From Mollicutes bacterium (lineage in GTDB: Bacteria; Bacillota_I; Bacilli_A; RF39; UBA660): 10,517 nt of DNA. A program made the position numbers and the translations under genes. The DNA is taken from assembly GCA_012841465.1 (NCBI GenBank), contig DUUS01000132.1, positions 1-10,517 on the forward strand, read 5' to 3'. Below, in pieces: positions 1 through 6,539 of this stretch. The first letter of the stretch is position 1, and every line of letters begins with the position of its first letter. The notes below the pieces were generated by a model. That model saw only the letters and a list, made by a program, of their open reading frames with translations. It did not search any database and was not told where the DNA came from.

Positions 1-27
1 GAGCCCTATGTGTTTGTGAAGGATTGA
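1..27 (+). CDS. 3' end of an upstream gene (partial, uncertain)
   Basis: The first 27 bases read in frame 1 as EPYVFVKD followed by TGA at 25-27. This would be the tail of a gene beginning outside the window and ending just before the prepilin-like gene, as in a tightly packed operon. Frame 2 also stops here (TGA at 17-19), so the frame is not certain. Nothing can be said about function. Confidence 0.3.
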   Translation, partial: EPYVFVKD

Positions 28-29
28 TT

Positions 30-491
30 ATGAAAAGAAAAGGTTTTGTAATGATTGAAACAATTATAGTTATAACTGTTCTTACAATCGGACTTGTATC
101 AATCTATGTATCATATTCAACATTAATATCAAGGGCTCAAGTAAAGAATACTTATGAAAATGTTGAATATATTTATAAAGCATATATGGTTGGAAATTAT
201 ATTAAGGAAAAGATTGGTGTATCAAGTAACACAACTTATAAATATAATGGCACTGGTGTTCCCACTGCACTGAATAACATAATGAGAGACTTTAATATAA
301 ATAAAATTTATGTTTTTACTGGAAGCACTTCGACTCCAAATATTACTCTTGCCCCTTTAGATGGATCAAGCATAGTCTTCTTTGATCAGTGGGATGATTA
401 TGAGCAAGGTAAGTCTAATTTTGTAGTTAAGTTTAAAGAAGGAGACTATCCAACCGAGCAAATAAATTTTGCCTCTATAGCGATAAGATAG
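30..491 (+). CDS. type IV prepilin-like protein (N-terminal methylation motif)
   Basis: The protein has 153 residues. Its N-terminus reads MKRKG then FVMIE: a short basic leader, Gly5 at the -1 cleavage position, Phe6 at +1 and Glu10 at +5, followed by a hydrophobic helix (about residues 6-29). This is the class III signal of type IV pilins and competence (ComG-type) or type II secretion pseudopilins, normally cleaved and N-methylated by a prepilin peptidase. The rest is a small globular domain without a motif I recognise. I chose the ATG at 30 over the in-frame TTG at 24 because GAAGGA at 18-23 lies 6 nt upstream of the ATG and would overlap ribosome placement on the TTG. Only 9 nt separate it from the next gene, so the two are probably cotranscribed. 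No pilus ATPase, peptidase or platform gene is visible here; they may lie upstream of the window. The pilin-like class is well supported, the exact role is not. Confidence 0.8.
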   Translation: MKRKGFVMIETIIVITVLTIGLVSIYVSYSTLISRAQVKNTYENVEYIYKAYMVGNYIKEKIGVSSNTTYKYNGTGVPTALNNIMRDFNINKIYVFTGSTSTPNITLAPLDGSSIVFFDQWDDYEQGKSNFVVKFKEGDYPTEQINFASIAIR

Positions 492-500
492 GAGTATAAT

Positions 501-938
501 ATGGAAAATAAAATTAGTATCAATGAATTTAACCGTTTATTATCACTTATGTATAGTGGATTTCCTTTAGAGGGTGAAAGCGTAAAAGATTTAAATGTTT
601 TTATAAATGATGCTCTTTTAGAAATGGAAGAAGGAATTATTTCTTATGATAAGCAAAATTCTGTTGATACTTATATATATTATTTAAAAGATAAAAAATT
701 AAATGAAACTTTATTTCCAGAAGAAGTAAAAGTATTAGATAAATATGATAATATAATTGATGAGAGAAATAGAATCTTAAGAGAGGAAGAAGCTCTTTTA
801 GAAAAGGCTGAAATTAAAAAATTAAAACTAACTAACCTTGCTAATAATACTAGAGGTGGAATTGTTTCAGTAATAATTCTTGAAGTAACCGTGCTTCTTG
901 GAATTTTAATAAGTGTTCTAGCACTTGCAAATAAATAA
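501..938 (+). CDS. hypothetical protein with C-terminal membrane anchor
   Basis: This 145-residue protein matches no family I recognise. Residues 1 to about 77 are acidic and probably helical. Residues about 78-115 are rich in Glu, Lys, Arg and Leu and look able to form a coiled coil. Residues about 120-143 form one hydrophobic segment that ends two residues before the C-terminus. There is no signal peptide, so the likely topology is a cytoplasmic domain anchored by its tail. Glu128 sits inside the hydrophobic segment, which is unusual and could mark a helix-helix contact. The start ATG is preceded by AGGAG at 490-494, part of which is the stop codon of the prepilin-like gene. The two genes are therefore probably one transcription unit, and a link to pilus or envelope assembly is only an inference from position. 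Confidence 0.75.
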   Translation: MENKISINEFNRLLSLMYSGFPLEGESVKDLNVFINDALLEMEEGIISYDKQNSVDTYIYYLKDKKLNETLFPEEVKVLDKYDNIIDERNRILREEEALLEKAEIKKLKLTNLANNTRGGIVSVIILEVTVLLGILISVLALANK

Positions 939-970
939 AATATAAGTATAATAAAATTAGGGAGAGAAAG

Positions 971-1513
971 ATGGAAAATATATTAAATGAAGCTGAATTA
1001 AATATGCAGCTTGCAACTGAAAATCTAAAAACAAGATACTCAAATATTAGAGCAGGGAGAGCAAATCCAGCAATGCTTAGTGGCATTATGGTAAATTATT
1101 ATGGAGCTCCAACACCTTTGAATAACATTTCTAATATTACCGTACCTGAGGCAAGACAGTTATTTATTAAACCATTTGATAAAAATGCTTTAAAAGATAT
1201 TGAAAGAGCAATTAATGAAGCAAATCTAGGGCTTGCTCCAGTTAATAATGGTGAAGTAATTATTTTAACTATACCAGAACTTAATGAAGAGCGCCGCCGT
1301 GATTATGTAAAGCAAGCTTCACGCATGGCTGAGGAAGCTAAAGTAGGAGTAAGACAAGCAAGAGAAGAAGCAAGAAACTTAATTAAAAAAGCGGATCTTC
1401 CAGAAGATGAAGAAGTTCGTTATAATGATGACATTCAAGAGCTTACTCAAAAATATAATAAAATAATTGAAGATATATTAAAAGAAAAAGAAACTGAATT
1501 AATGACTGTTTAA
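971..1513 (+). CDS. frr: ribosome recycling factor
   Basis: RRF acts in the cytosol with EF-G to split the post-termination ribosome after peptide release. The 180-residue product aligns along its full length with bacterial RRF: the N-terminal helix with IRAGRANPAML (residues about 26-36), the beta domain with VNYYGAPTPLNNISNITVPEARQL, then LNEERRRDYVK and VGVRQAREEARNLIKK, and the usual charged end with KEKETELM. It is about 5 residues shorter than the common 185. The loss is mainly a roughly 4-residue gap after the VRQAR stretch, just before LPEDE. The start is set by GGGAG at 960-964, six nt from ATG. The usual pyrH-frr neighbourhood is absent; upstream are the pilin-like and tail-anchored genes, 32 nt away. 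The last codons form the left arm of a terminator hairpin. Confidence 0.97.
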   Translation: MENILNEAELNMQLATENLKTRYSNIRAGRANPAMLSGIMVNYYGAPTPLNNISNITVPEARQLFIKPFDKNALKDIERAINEANLGLAPVNNGEVIILTIPELNEERRRDYVKQASRMAEEAKVGVRQAREEARNLIKKADLPEDEEVRYNDDIQELTQKYNKIIEDILKEKETELMTV

Positions 1514-1526
1514 TTCAGTTTCTTTT
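1486..1526 (+). terminator. intrinsic terminator overlapping the frr 3' end
   Basis: Positions 1486-1500 and 1512-1526 are perfect 15-bp inverted arms, separated by an 11-nt loop (1501-1511). The right arm ends in TTTT. The left arm lies wholly within frr coding sequence and the stop codon TAA (1511-1513) lies at the base of the loop. The stem is mostly A-T with few G-C pairs, and the U-tract is short and interrupted, so its strength is uncertain. Confidence 0.65.
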
Positions 1527-1590
1527 ATTATGTTTATAATTATTGTGTAAAGTAGCTGAAATTTCTTTTTACTAATATAAGTAATTGTGG

Positions 1591-1605
1591 TACTCTTAGA
1601 GAGTA
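1591..1605 (+). promoter_or_regulatory. small inverted repeat in the leader of the zinc-ribbon gene
   Basis: TACTCT (1591-1596) and AGAGTA (1600-1605) form a perfect 6-bp inverted repeat with a 3-nt loop, directly before GAAGG at 1606-1610 and the start codon. It could be an RNA hairpin affecting ribosome access or a protein site. It may also be chance, since it is short. Confidence 0.25.
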
Positions 1606-1612
1606 GAAGGTG

Positions 1613-2956
1613 ATGGAAATCAAATGTATTAACTGCGGTACTATAATTAAATCAAATGAAAATAACTGTCATAACTGTGGAACATCTATTTTAGAAATAC
1701 AAAGACAAATAAACAAAGAAAAGATTGAAGTACTTGAAATTGATAATCATATTCAAAAAAGAAATAATCTACCAGTATATTTAGTTATCGGAATTTTAGT
1801 TTTAATTGCGGGATTATCAACATGGTTTTATTTTAATAATAAATCAAGTGAAGTTACTCCTAAAGAAATATTTATTACTGCTCTTGATGAAGTATTATTT
1901 AAACCTGGAAATATCTTTAAAGAAGAAAATAACTTTCTTGATGGAACTTTAACTAATAAAATTATTGATGCATCGGCTGTAGCAGATGATGAAATAATCG
2001 AAATATTTAAAGATATAATTTTTAAACTAGATTTTAAAATGGATTATATCGATAAAGAAGGATTTTTATCTTTTGATGCTTCTTATAAAGATTTAGAAGT
2101 AATAAAGGCAAATGTTTATTTAAATGATGAGCACCTTAATATATATTTAAATAATATCTATGATAAATATTTAAGTTATCATATGGTCGATTATGATGAA
2201 TTATTTATTCAAAGTAATTTAAATAAATATTATGAAACCTTAACAAGAGAGTTAAAAAAAGCTTTAGAAGAAGTACTTAAAGAAGAATATTTTAATAAAG
2301 AAATAATAGATGATTATGTAGTAAGTACCTTTGTAATTAATCAAAGTAACAATGAAAAGATTTTTAAAGATATAATTATTTATTTAAAAAATAGTGATGA
2401 CTTTATTTCAAATATAACTGAATTTACAAGTTATACTAACGAAGAAATAATAAAAGAATTTGATGATGTTTTATTAAACTATGAAAATAAATTTAAAGAA
2501 GATGATCATATAACGATTGTTATACATACTAAAGGAATTCTTCATGATTTTAATAAATTTATAATAGAAGCTAAAAGAAATGAAAGAGAGCAAGAACTAA
2601 AAGTAACTAAAATTGATAATGAAAATTATAAAATAGATTATTTTGATAACTTTTTTGTAGAAGAGCCTACATCTATTAATTTAAATATAACATCTGATAT
2701 TAATACTTTTAAATTAATAATGTCATATATAGTTGATGATATAGAGTTTCAGCTAGAATACAATTTAAATAAAAATATAGCACCTAATATAGAAAAACCA
2801 AATTTAACTGATCGAATATTCTTCAGTGATATAACTGATGAAGATTTTGAAAGTATGATGATAAACTTTTCAAATAATCCAGGGGTAAAAGCAATAATGG
2901 GATTAGAAGAAAATCCTCAAGATGATTTCTCAAATCAAGGAGATTTTGAGTTTTAA
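1613..2956 (+). CDS. zinc-ribbon membrane protein with large extracytoplasmic domain, function unknown
   Basis: The product has 447 residues. Cys5, Cys8, Cys19 and Cys22 form two CxxC knuckles (CINCG and CHNCG), a short zinc ribbon. A polar linker follows, then one membrane helix at about residues 53-74. The remaining 370 or so residues are acidic, rich in Asn, Ile, Lys and Phe, and would lie outside the membrane if the zinc ribbon is cytoplasmic. The order zinc ribbon, single helix, large outer domain is common in uncharacterised Gram-positive envelope proteins (YvbJ/TcaA-like layouts). I do not recognise the outer domain; segments around 140-195 and 290-375 alternate polar and hydrophobic residues as in beta sheet. 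The start could be the ATG at 1613 or the adjacent GTG at 1610; GAAGG at 1606-1610 is close to both. It stands alone between two terminators. No convincing promoter was found in the 99-nt leader. Confidence 0.85.
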   Translation: MEIKCINCGTIIKSNENNCHNCGTSILEIQRQINKEKIEVLEIDNHIQKRNNLPVYLVIGILVLIAGLSTWFYFNNKSSEVTPKEIFITALDEVLFKPGNIFKEENNFLDGTLTNKIIDASAVADDEIIEIFKDIIFKLDFKMDYIDKEGFLSFDASYKDLEVIKANVYLNDEHLNIYLNNIYDKYLSYHMVDYDELFIQSNLNKYYETLTRELKKALEEVLKEEYFNKEIIDDYVVSTFVINQSNNEKIFKDIIIYLKNSDDFISNITEFTSYTNEEIIKEFDDVLLNYENKFKEDDHITIVIHTKGILHDFNKFIIEAKRNEREQELKVTKIDNENYKIDYFDNFFVEEPTSINLNITSDINTFKLIMSYIVDDIEFQLEYNLNKNIAPNIEKPNLTDRIFFSDITDEDFESMMINFSNNPGVKAIMGLEENPQDDFSNQGDFEF

Positions 2957-2977
2957 AGGACAAAAAGTCCTTTTTTT
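2955..2977 (+). terminator. intrinsic terminator after the zinc-ribbon gene
   Basis: AAAGGAC (2955-2961) pairs perfectly with GTCCTTT (2967-2973) across a 5-A loop, and the T-run continues to 2977 (seven Ts in all). The left arm overlaps the last two bases of the TAA stop codon. It isolates the chaperone operon from the gene upstream. Confidence 0.9.
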
Positions 2978-3002
2978 ATGTAAAATAATAAAATTTAGTA
3001 AA

Positions 3003-3030
3003 TTAGCACTCATATATTGACAAGTGCTAA
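3003..3030 (+). promoter_or_regulatory. CIRCE operator 1 (HrcA binding site)
   Basis: TTAGCACTC (3003-3011) and AAGTGCTAA (3022-3030) match the CIRCE consensus TTAGCACTC-N9-GAGTGCTAA at 9/9 and 8/9 positions. The outer eight bases of each arm are perfectly complementary. The spacer here is 10 nt, one more than consensus. The -35 box of the hrcA promoter lies across the spacer and the first base of the right arm, so bound HrcA would block RNA polymerase. Confidence 0.92.
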
Positions 3031-3045
3031 ATATAATAATATAAT
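3017..3045 (+). promoter_or_regulatory. sigma-A-type promoter of the hrcA-grpE-dnaK operon
   Basis: TTGACA (3017-3022) and TATAAT (3040-3045) are perfect -35 and -10 boxes with the optimal 17-nt spacing. The predicted transcription start is near 3052, which places the second CIRCE at the very start of the transcript. This is a strong vegetative promoter kept under repressor control, as usual for class I heat-shock operons. Confidence 0.92.
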
Positions 3046-3049
3046 AGAC

Positions 3050-3076
3050 CTGGCACTTAAAAAAAAGAAGTGCTAA
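3050..3076 (+). promoter_or_regulatory. CIRCE operator 2 (degenerate left arm)
   Basis: The left arm CTGGCACTT (3050-3058) matches consensus at 6/9 and the right arm AAGTGCTAA (3068-3076) at 8/9, with exactly the canonical 9-nt spacer, which is almost all A. GCACTT/AAGTGC pair perfectly. It begins at about the predicted transcription start, so it could act both as an operator and as a 5' UTR hairpin in the mRNA. Confidence 0.8.
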
Positions 3077-3084
3077 TTAGAAGC

Positions 3085-3091
3085 GGTGGTG
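3085..3091 (+). promoter_or_regulatory. ribosome binding site of hrcA
   Basis: GGTGGTG differs from the GGAGGTG anti-SD complement at one position and lies 3 nt before the ATG at 3095. It supports that ATG as start over the in-frame GTG codons at 3086 and 3089, which fall inside the site. Confidence 0.6.
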
Positions 3092-3094
3092 TTT

Positions 3095-4093
3095 ATGAAT
3101 ACTAGACAAAAAGACCTCTTAAGAATAGTTGTTGAAGAGTATGTTAAGAATGTAAAACCAGTAGGTAGTAAATCTTTAGTTAAAAGATTAAACTGCTCTA
3201 GTGCGACAATAAGAAATGATATGGCTTTTTTAGAAACCCTAGGTTACCTTGAAAAAACTCATTCATCAAGTGGAAGAATTCCTAGTGAAGAAGGTTATAG
3301 GTACTATACAGAGCATTTAATGAAACCTAAAGAGATATCAGGAGATACGGTTTTAAAACTTCAAACGATTTTAAGTAATAAGGATTTAGTAGTAAGCGAT
3401 GCAATCTTAAAATGTATGGAGATTATTAGTGAAATTACCAATTATACAAGTGTTGTTCTTGGTAAGGATAGTGGTAATGAACTTTTAAAACAAGTAAGTA
3501 TTATACCGATTGATGATTCTAAAGTTGTTGCTCTTGTAGTAACTAACTCTGGTCATGTTGAAAATAAACACGCAAGCATTCCAAGTACTATCAGTATAAA
3601 TGAAGTAGTAAAGTCATGTGAAATTATTAATAAAAACCTATCTGGTACTAAGTTATCTGAAGTAAGTGCAAAGCTTGAATATGAAATAAAACCAATTATA
3701 GCAACTAAGATTAAACAATATGAAACTGTAATGAGTTTCTTTCAAGAAGCATTTAATGATTTTACTGTTAAGCAAAGTGATGTTTTCTTCTCTGGTAAAA
3801 CCAATATATTAAAACAACCAGAATATAACGAACCTAAAAAGATAAAGGGAATTATATCTAAACTTGAAAATGTTGAATTAGTTAAAAAAATAGAAACTGA
3901 TGATGAAGGTATTAATATATTTATTGGTGAAGAAAATGAGTTTGATGAAGATGTAACCATAATTAAAACTAGTTATAAACTAGGAAATGAAGAAGGTACA
4001 ATGGCTATAATTGGACCTAAAAGAATGGAATATGGTAAAGTAGTTACACTTCTTAATTACATTAAAAACTACTTAGAAAGGGAAGAAGAATGA
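3095..4093 (+). CDS. hrcA: heat-inducible transcription repressor HrcA
   Basis: HrcA is the dimeric repressor that binds CIRCE and controls class I heat-shock genes. In most Firmicutes its active folding needs GroEL. The 332-residue product has the expected size. Residues 1-75 are the winged helix-turn-helix, with SSATIRNDMAFLE (35-47, recognition helix) and SSSGRIPSEEGYRYYTEHL (57-75), both near-invariant in the family. The remainder is the HrcA dimerisation and GAF-like region, ending in MAIIGPKRMEYGKVVTLLNYI, also typical. The two CIRCE sites directly upstream imply autoregulation. Its TGA stop (4091-4093) overlaps the grpE ATG by 4 nt (ATGA), indicating translational coupling. This TGA also shows that TGA is read as stop in this organism. 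Confidence 0.98.
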   Translation: MNTRQKDLLRIVVEEYVKNVKPVGSKSLVKRLNCSSATIRNDMAFLETLGYLEKTHSSSGRIPSEEGYRYYTEHLMKPKEISGDTVLKLQTILSNKDLVVSDAILKCMEIISEITNYTSVVLGKDSGNELLKQVSIIPIDDSKVVALVVTNSGHVENKHASIPSTISINEVVKSCEIINKNLSGTKLSEVSAKLEYEIKPIIATKIKQYETVMSFFQEAFNDFTVKQSDVFFSGKTNILKQPEYNEPKKIKGIISKLENVELVKKIETDDEGINIFIGEENEFDEDVTIIKTSYKLGNEEGTMAIIGPKRMEYGKVVTLLNYIKNYLEREEE

Positions 4094-4650
4094 CCGAAAT
4101 AAAAAAAGAAGAAAAAAAAGAAGTAAAAGAAGTAAAAGAAGAGATTAAAGAAGAAACACCTGAAGAAATAAAAAAAGAGAAAAAACCAAAAAAGAAAGAT
4201 ATTATAAAAAGCTTAGAAGAAGAGCTTCTTAAAGAGAAAGAAAAAGCATTAAGAGCTCAGGCAGAAATGCTTAATTTTAAAAAAAGAAAAGATGAGGAAG
4301 TAAATACGATTAGAAAGTATGCAAGTGAGGATTTGATTAAATCACTCCTTCCAGTCATCGATAACTTTGAAAGAGCTATTAAACTTGATGATAATGATTT
4401 AACTGATGAATTAAGTAAATTCTTAAGTGGTTTTAAATTAATATATAGTGAACTTACTAATATATTAATAAATAATGATGTAACTGAAATACCCGCATCT
4501 GGACTAGAATTTGATCCAACTGTGCATCAAGCAGTAATTACTGAAAAAGATAAGAGTAAACCAGGGGGAGTAATTTTAGAAGTCCTTCAAAAAGGATATA
4601 AATATAAAGAAAGAGTAATTAGACCAGCCATGGTCAAAGTTAATGAATAG
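4090..4650 (+). CDS. grpE: nucleotide exchange factor GrpE
   Basis: GrpE is a homodimeric cytosolic cochaperone that releases ADP from DnaK. The 186-residue protein begins with a Lys/Glu-only-style tail (residues about 4-37), then a long dimerising helix with AEMLNFKKRKDEE (58-70) and the family core SLLPVIDNFERAI (85-97). The C-terminal beta wing carries FDPTVHQAV (141-149) and GYKYKERVIRPAMVKV (169-184), both diagnostic. The start overlaps the hrcA stop in ATGA, so it is probably translated by coupling; purine-rich AAGGGAAGAAG upstream can serve as ribosome site. The tail is coded by A/G-only sequence including a 9-nt tandem repeat (4120-4137), which may vary in length between strains. Confidence 0.97.
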   Translation: MTEIKKEEKKEVKEVKEEIKEETPEEIKKEKKPKKKDIIKSLEEELLKEKEKALRAQAEMLNFKKRKDEEVNTIRKYASEDLIKSLLPVIDNFERAIKLDDNDLTDELSKFLSGFKLIYSELTNILINNDVTEIPASGLEFDPTVHQAVITEKDKSKPGGVILEVLQKGYKYKERVIRPAMVKVNE

Positions 4651-4663
4651 GAGAGTGAATTAA

Positions 4664-6496
4664 ATGGCAAAAATTATAGGAATTGATTTAGGTACAACCA
4701 ATAGTGTTGTATCTGTAGTAGAAGGTGGAGAAGCAAAAATAATTGTTACTCCAGAGGGAGACCGAACAACTCCATCAGTTGTATCTTCTAAAAATAATGA
4801 AGAATTAGTCGGAGTTACTGCTAAAAGACAAGCGGTAACTAATTCAGATAATACTATTTCTTCAATTAAAAGATTAATGGGGACAAATAAAAAAGTAAAA
4901 ATGGACGGAAAAGAATATACCCCAGAAGAGATAAGTGCAAAAATACTTATGAAACTTAAAAAAGATGCTGAAGAATACTTAGGCGAAAAAGTAGAAAAAG
5001 CAGTTATTACTGTTCCAGCATACTTTAATGATGCTGAAAGACAAGCAACTAAAAATGCAGGTAAAATAGCCGGGCTTGAAGTTGAAAGAATAATAAATGA
5101 GCCAACTGCTGCCGCACTTGCATATGGACTTGAAAAACAAGACCAAAACCAAACCGTACTTGTATATGACTTAGGTGGCGGTACATTTGACGTATCTATT
5201 TTAGAACTAGGAGACGGAGTCTTTGAAGTAAAAGCAACATCTGGTAATAATAAACTAGGTGGCGATGACTTTGATCAAAATGTAGTTGATTATTTAGTTG
5301 CAGAATTTAAAAAAGAAACTGGAATTGACCTATCTAAAGATAATATGGCAATGCAAAGAGTTAGAGATGCTGCTGAAAAAGCTAAAAAAGATTTAAGTGG
5401 AATGGCAAGTACAAATATTAACCTACCATTCTTAAGTCAAACAGCAGATGGTCCAGTTCATATGGATTTAAATTTAACAAAAGCTAAATTTGAAGATTTA
5501 AATAGAGAACTATTTGATTCAACTTTAAATGAGGTTAGAAAAACCTTAAAAGATGCTAAATTAAAAGCAAGTGATATCAGTGAAGTAATTTTAGTAGGTG
5601 GATCGACAAGAATCCCTTACATTCAAGAGCTTGTTAAAAAAGAATTAGGTAAAGAACCTAATAAATCAGTTAACCCTGATGAAGTTGTTGCAATGGGAGC
5701 AGCTATTCAAGGTGGAGTTTTATCAGGAGATGTAAGTGACTTAGTACTTTTAGATGTAACACCACTTTCTCTAGGTATTGAAACTCTAGGAGATGTAATG
5801 ACTGTTTTAATTGAAAGAAACACAACTATTCCAGCAAGTAAAAGCCAAATCTTCTCAACCGCAGCTGATAACCAGCCAGCAGTTGATATCCATGTTCTTC
5901 AAGGTGAAAGACCAATGGCAGCTGACAATAAAACTCTAGGACGCTTTCAACTAACTAACATACCTCCAGCACCAAGAGGAATACCTCAAATTGAAGTAAC
6001 CTTTGATATTGATGCAAATGGTATTGTTAATGTTAAAGCAAAAGATCTAGGAACCAACAAAGAACAATCAATAACTATCACCGCAAGCACTAATTTAAGT
6101 GATGAAGAAATTGATAAAATGATGAAGGAAGCAGAAGCTAATAAAGAAGCTGATGAAAAAAGAAAAGCTGAAGCTGAAACAAGAAATGAAGCAGATAGTG
6201 CTATCTTTGCTACTGAAAAAGCTATTAAAGACTTAGATGATAAACTAACCGATGATGAGAAAAAAGAAGCTGAAGATAAAATTAAAGAGCTTAAAGAAGC
6301 TTTAGAAAAAGATGATATTGAAGACATTAAAGCTAAAACTGAAAGCTTAAATGAAACAGCAATGGCTTTTGCAACTAAAGTATATGAAGAAGCTGCTAAA
6401 AAAGCTGAAGAAGAAAACAAAGATAAAGAAGATTCTGATAAAGAAGAAGATTCAAAAGACGAAGAGACAGCAGAAGCTGAATTTGTTGAAAAATAA
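4664..6496 (+). CDS. dnaK: molecular chaperone DnaK (Hsp70)
   Basis: DnaK is the ATP-driven Hsp70 that binds exposed hydrophobic segments of unfolded proteins. The 610-residue protein carries all three Hsp70 signatures: IGIDLGTTNSVV (5-16, phosphate 1), VYDLGGGTFDVSIL (167-180, phosphate 2) and VILVGGSTRIPYIQ (308-321). NEPTAAALAYG (145-155) is also present. The interdomain linker DLVLLDVTPL is at 359-368, followed by the beta substrate-binding domain and a helical lid from about 490. The region around residues 60-90 lacks the roughly 24-residue insertion of proteobacterial DnaK, the known Gram-positive-type form. The last 35 or so residues are a Lys/Glu/Asp-rich tail ending AEFVEK, not the EEVD of eukaryotic Hsp70. 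AGGAGAG at 4649-4655 precedes ATG, 13 nt after grpE. Confidence 0.99.
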   Translation: MAKIIGIDLGTTNSVVSVVEGGEAKIIVTPEGDRTTPSVVSSKNNEELVGVTAKRQAVTNSDNTISSIKRLMGTNKKVKMDGKEYTPEEISAKILMKLKKDAEEYLGEKVEKAVITVPAYFNDAERQATKNAGKIAGLEVERIINEPTAAALAYGLEKQDQNQTVLVYDLGGGTFDVSILELGDGVFEVKATSGNNKLGGDDFDQNVVDYLVAEFKKETGIDLSKDNMAMQRVRDAAEKAKKDLSGMASTNINLPFLSQTADGPVHMDLNLTKAKFEDLNRELFDSTLNEVRKTLKDAKLKASDISEVILVGGSTRIPYIQELVKKELGKEPNKSVNPDEVVAMGAAIQGGVLSGDVSDLVLLDVTPLSLGIETLGDVMTVLIERNTTIPASKSQIFSTAADNQPAVDIHVLQGERPMAADNKTLGRFQLTNIPPAPRGIPQIEVTFDIDANGIVNVKAKDLGTNKEQSITITASTNLSDEEIDKMMKEAEANKEADEKRKAEAETRNEADSAIFATEKAIKDLDDKLTDDEKKEAEDKIKELKEALEKDDIEDIKAKTESLNETAMAFATKVYEEAAKKAEEENKDKEDSDKEEDSKDEETAEAEFVEK

Positions 6497-6499
6497 TTT

Positions 6500-6526
6500 A
6501 AAAGTTCTAGTTAACTAGAACTTTTT
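6500..6526 (+). terminator. 26-bp perfect palindrome, probable (partial) terminator after dnaK
   Basis: Positions 6500-6525 are a perfect palindrome. As RNA it forms an 11-bp stem (6500-6510 with 6515-6525) closed by a TTAA loop, and the right arm ends in a T-run up to 6526. It begins 4 nt after the dnaK stop and ends 14 nt before the pepF start. Since no promoter for pepF is evident, it is probably leaky, lowering pepF-dnaJ relative to dnaK or protecting the dnaK mRNA 3' end. Confidence 0.8.
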
Positions 6527-6539
6527 AGAAAGAGTAAAT

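Noticed and set aside
919..927. CTAGCACTT resembling a CIRCE left arm before frr
   Set aside because: It lies in the coding sequence of the tail-anchored protein (Leu-Ala-Leu codons) and no right arm follows at the required distance (937-945).
925..952. Possible promoter for frr: TTGCAA (925-930) and TATAAT (947-952), 16-nt spacing
   Set aside because: The -35 matches only 4/6, and the start would fall at the ribosome site of frr, leaving almost no leader; such boxes are frequent by chance in AT-rich DNA.
1535..1540. TATAAT in the leader of the zinc-ribbon gene
   Set aside because: No acceptable -35 box at 16-18 nt upstream; that stretch is the terminator arm of frr. It may still be weakly active, but cannot be supported.
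5986..6420. 144-codon open frame on the minus strand inside the 3' end of dnaK
   Set aside because: Ser/Leu/Ala-rich composition is the mirror of the Lys/Glu/Ala-rich DnaK lid codons; no ribosome site and no recognisable domain. Other minus-strand frames (850-1086, 3742-3960, 8662-8874, 9235-9429) are rejected for the same reason.
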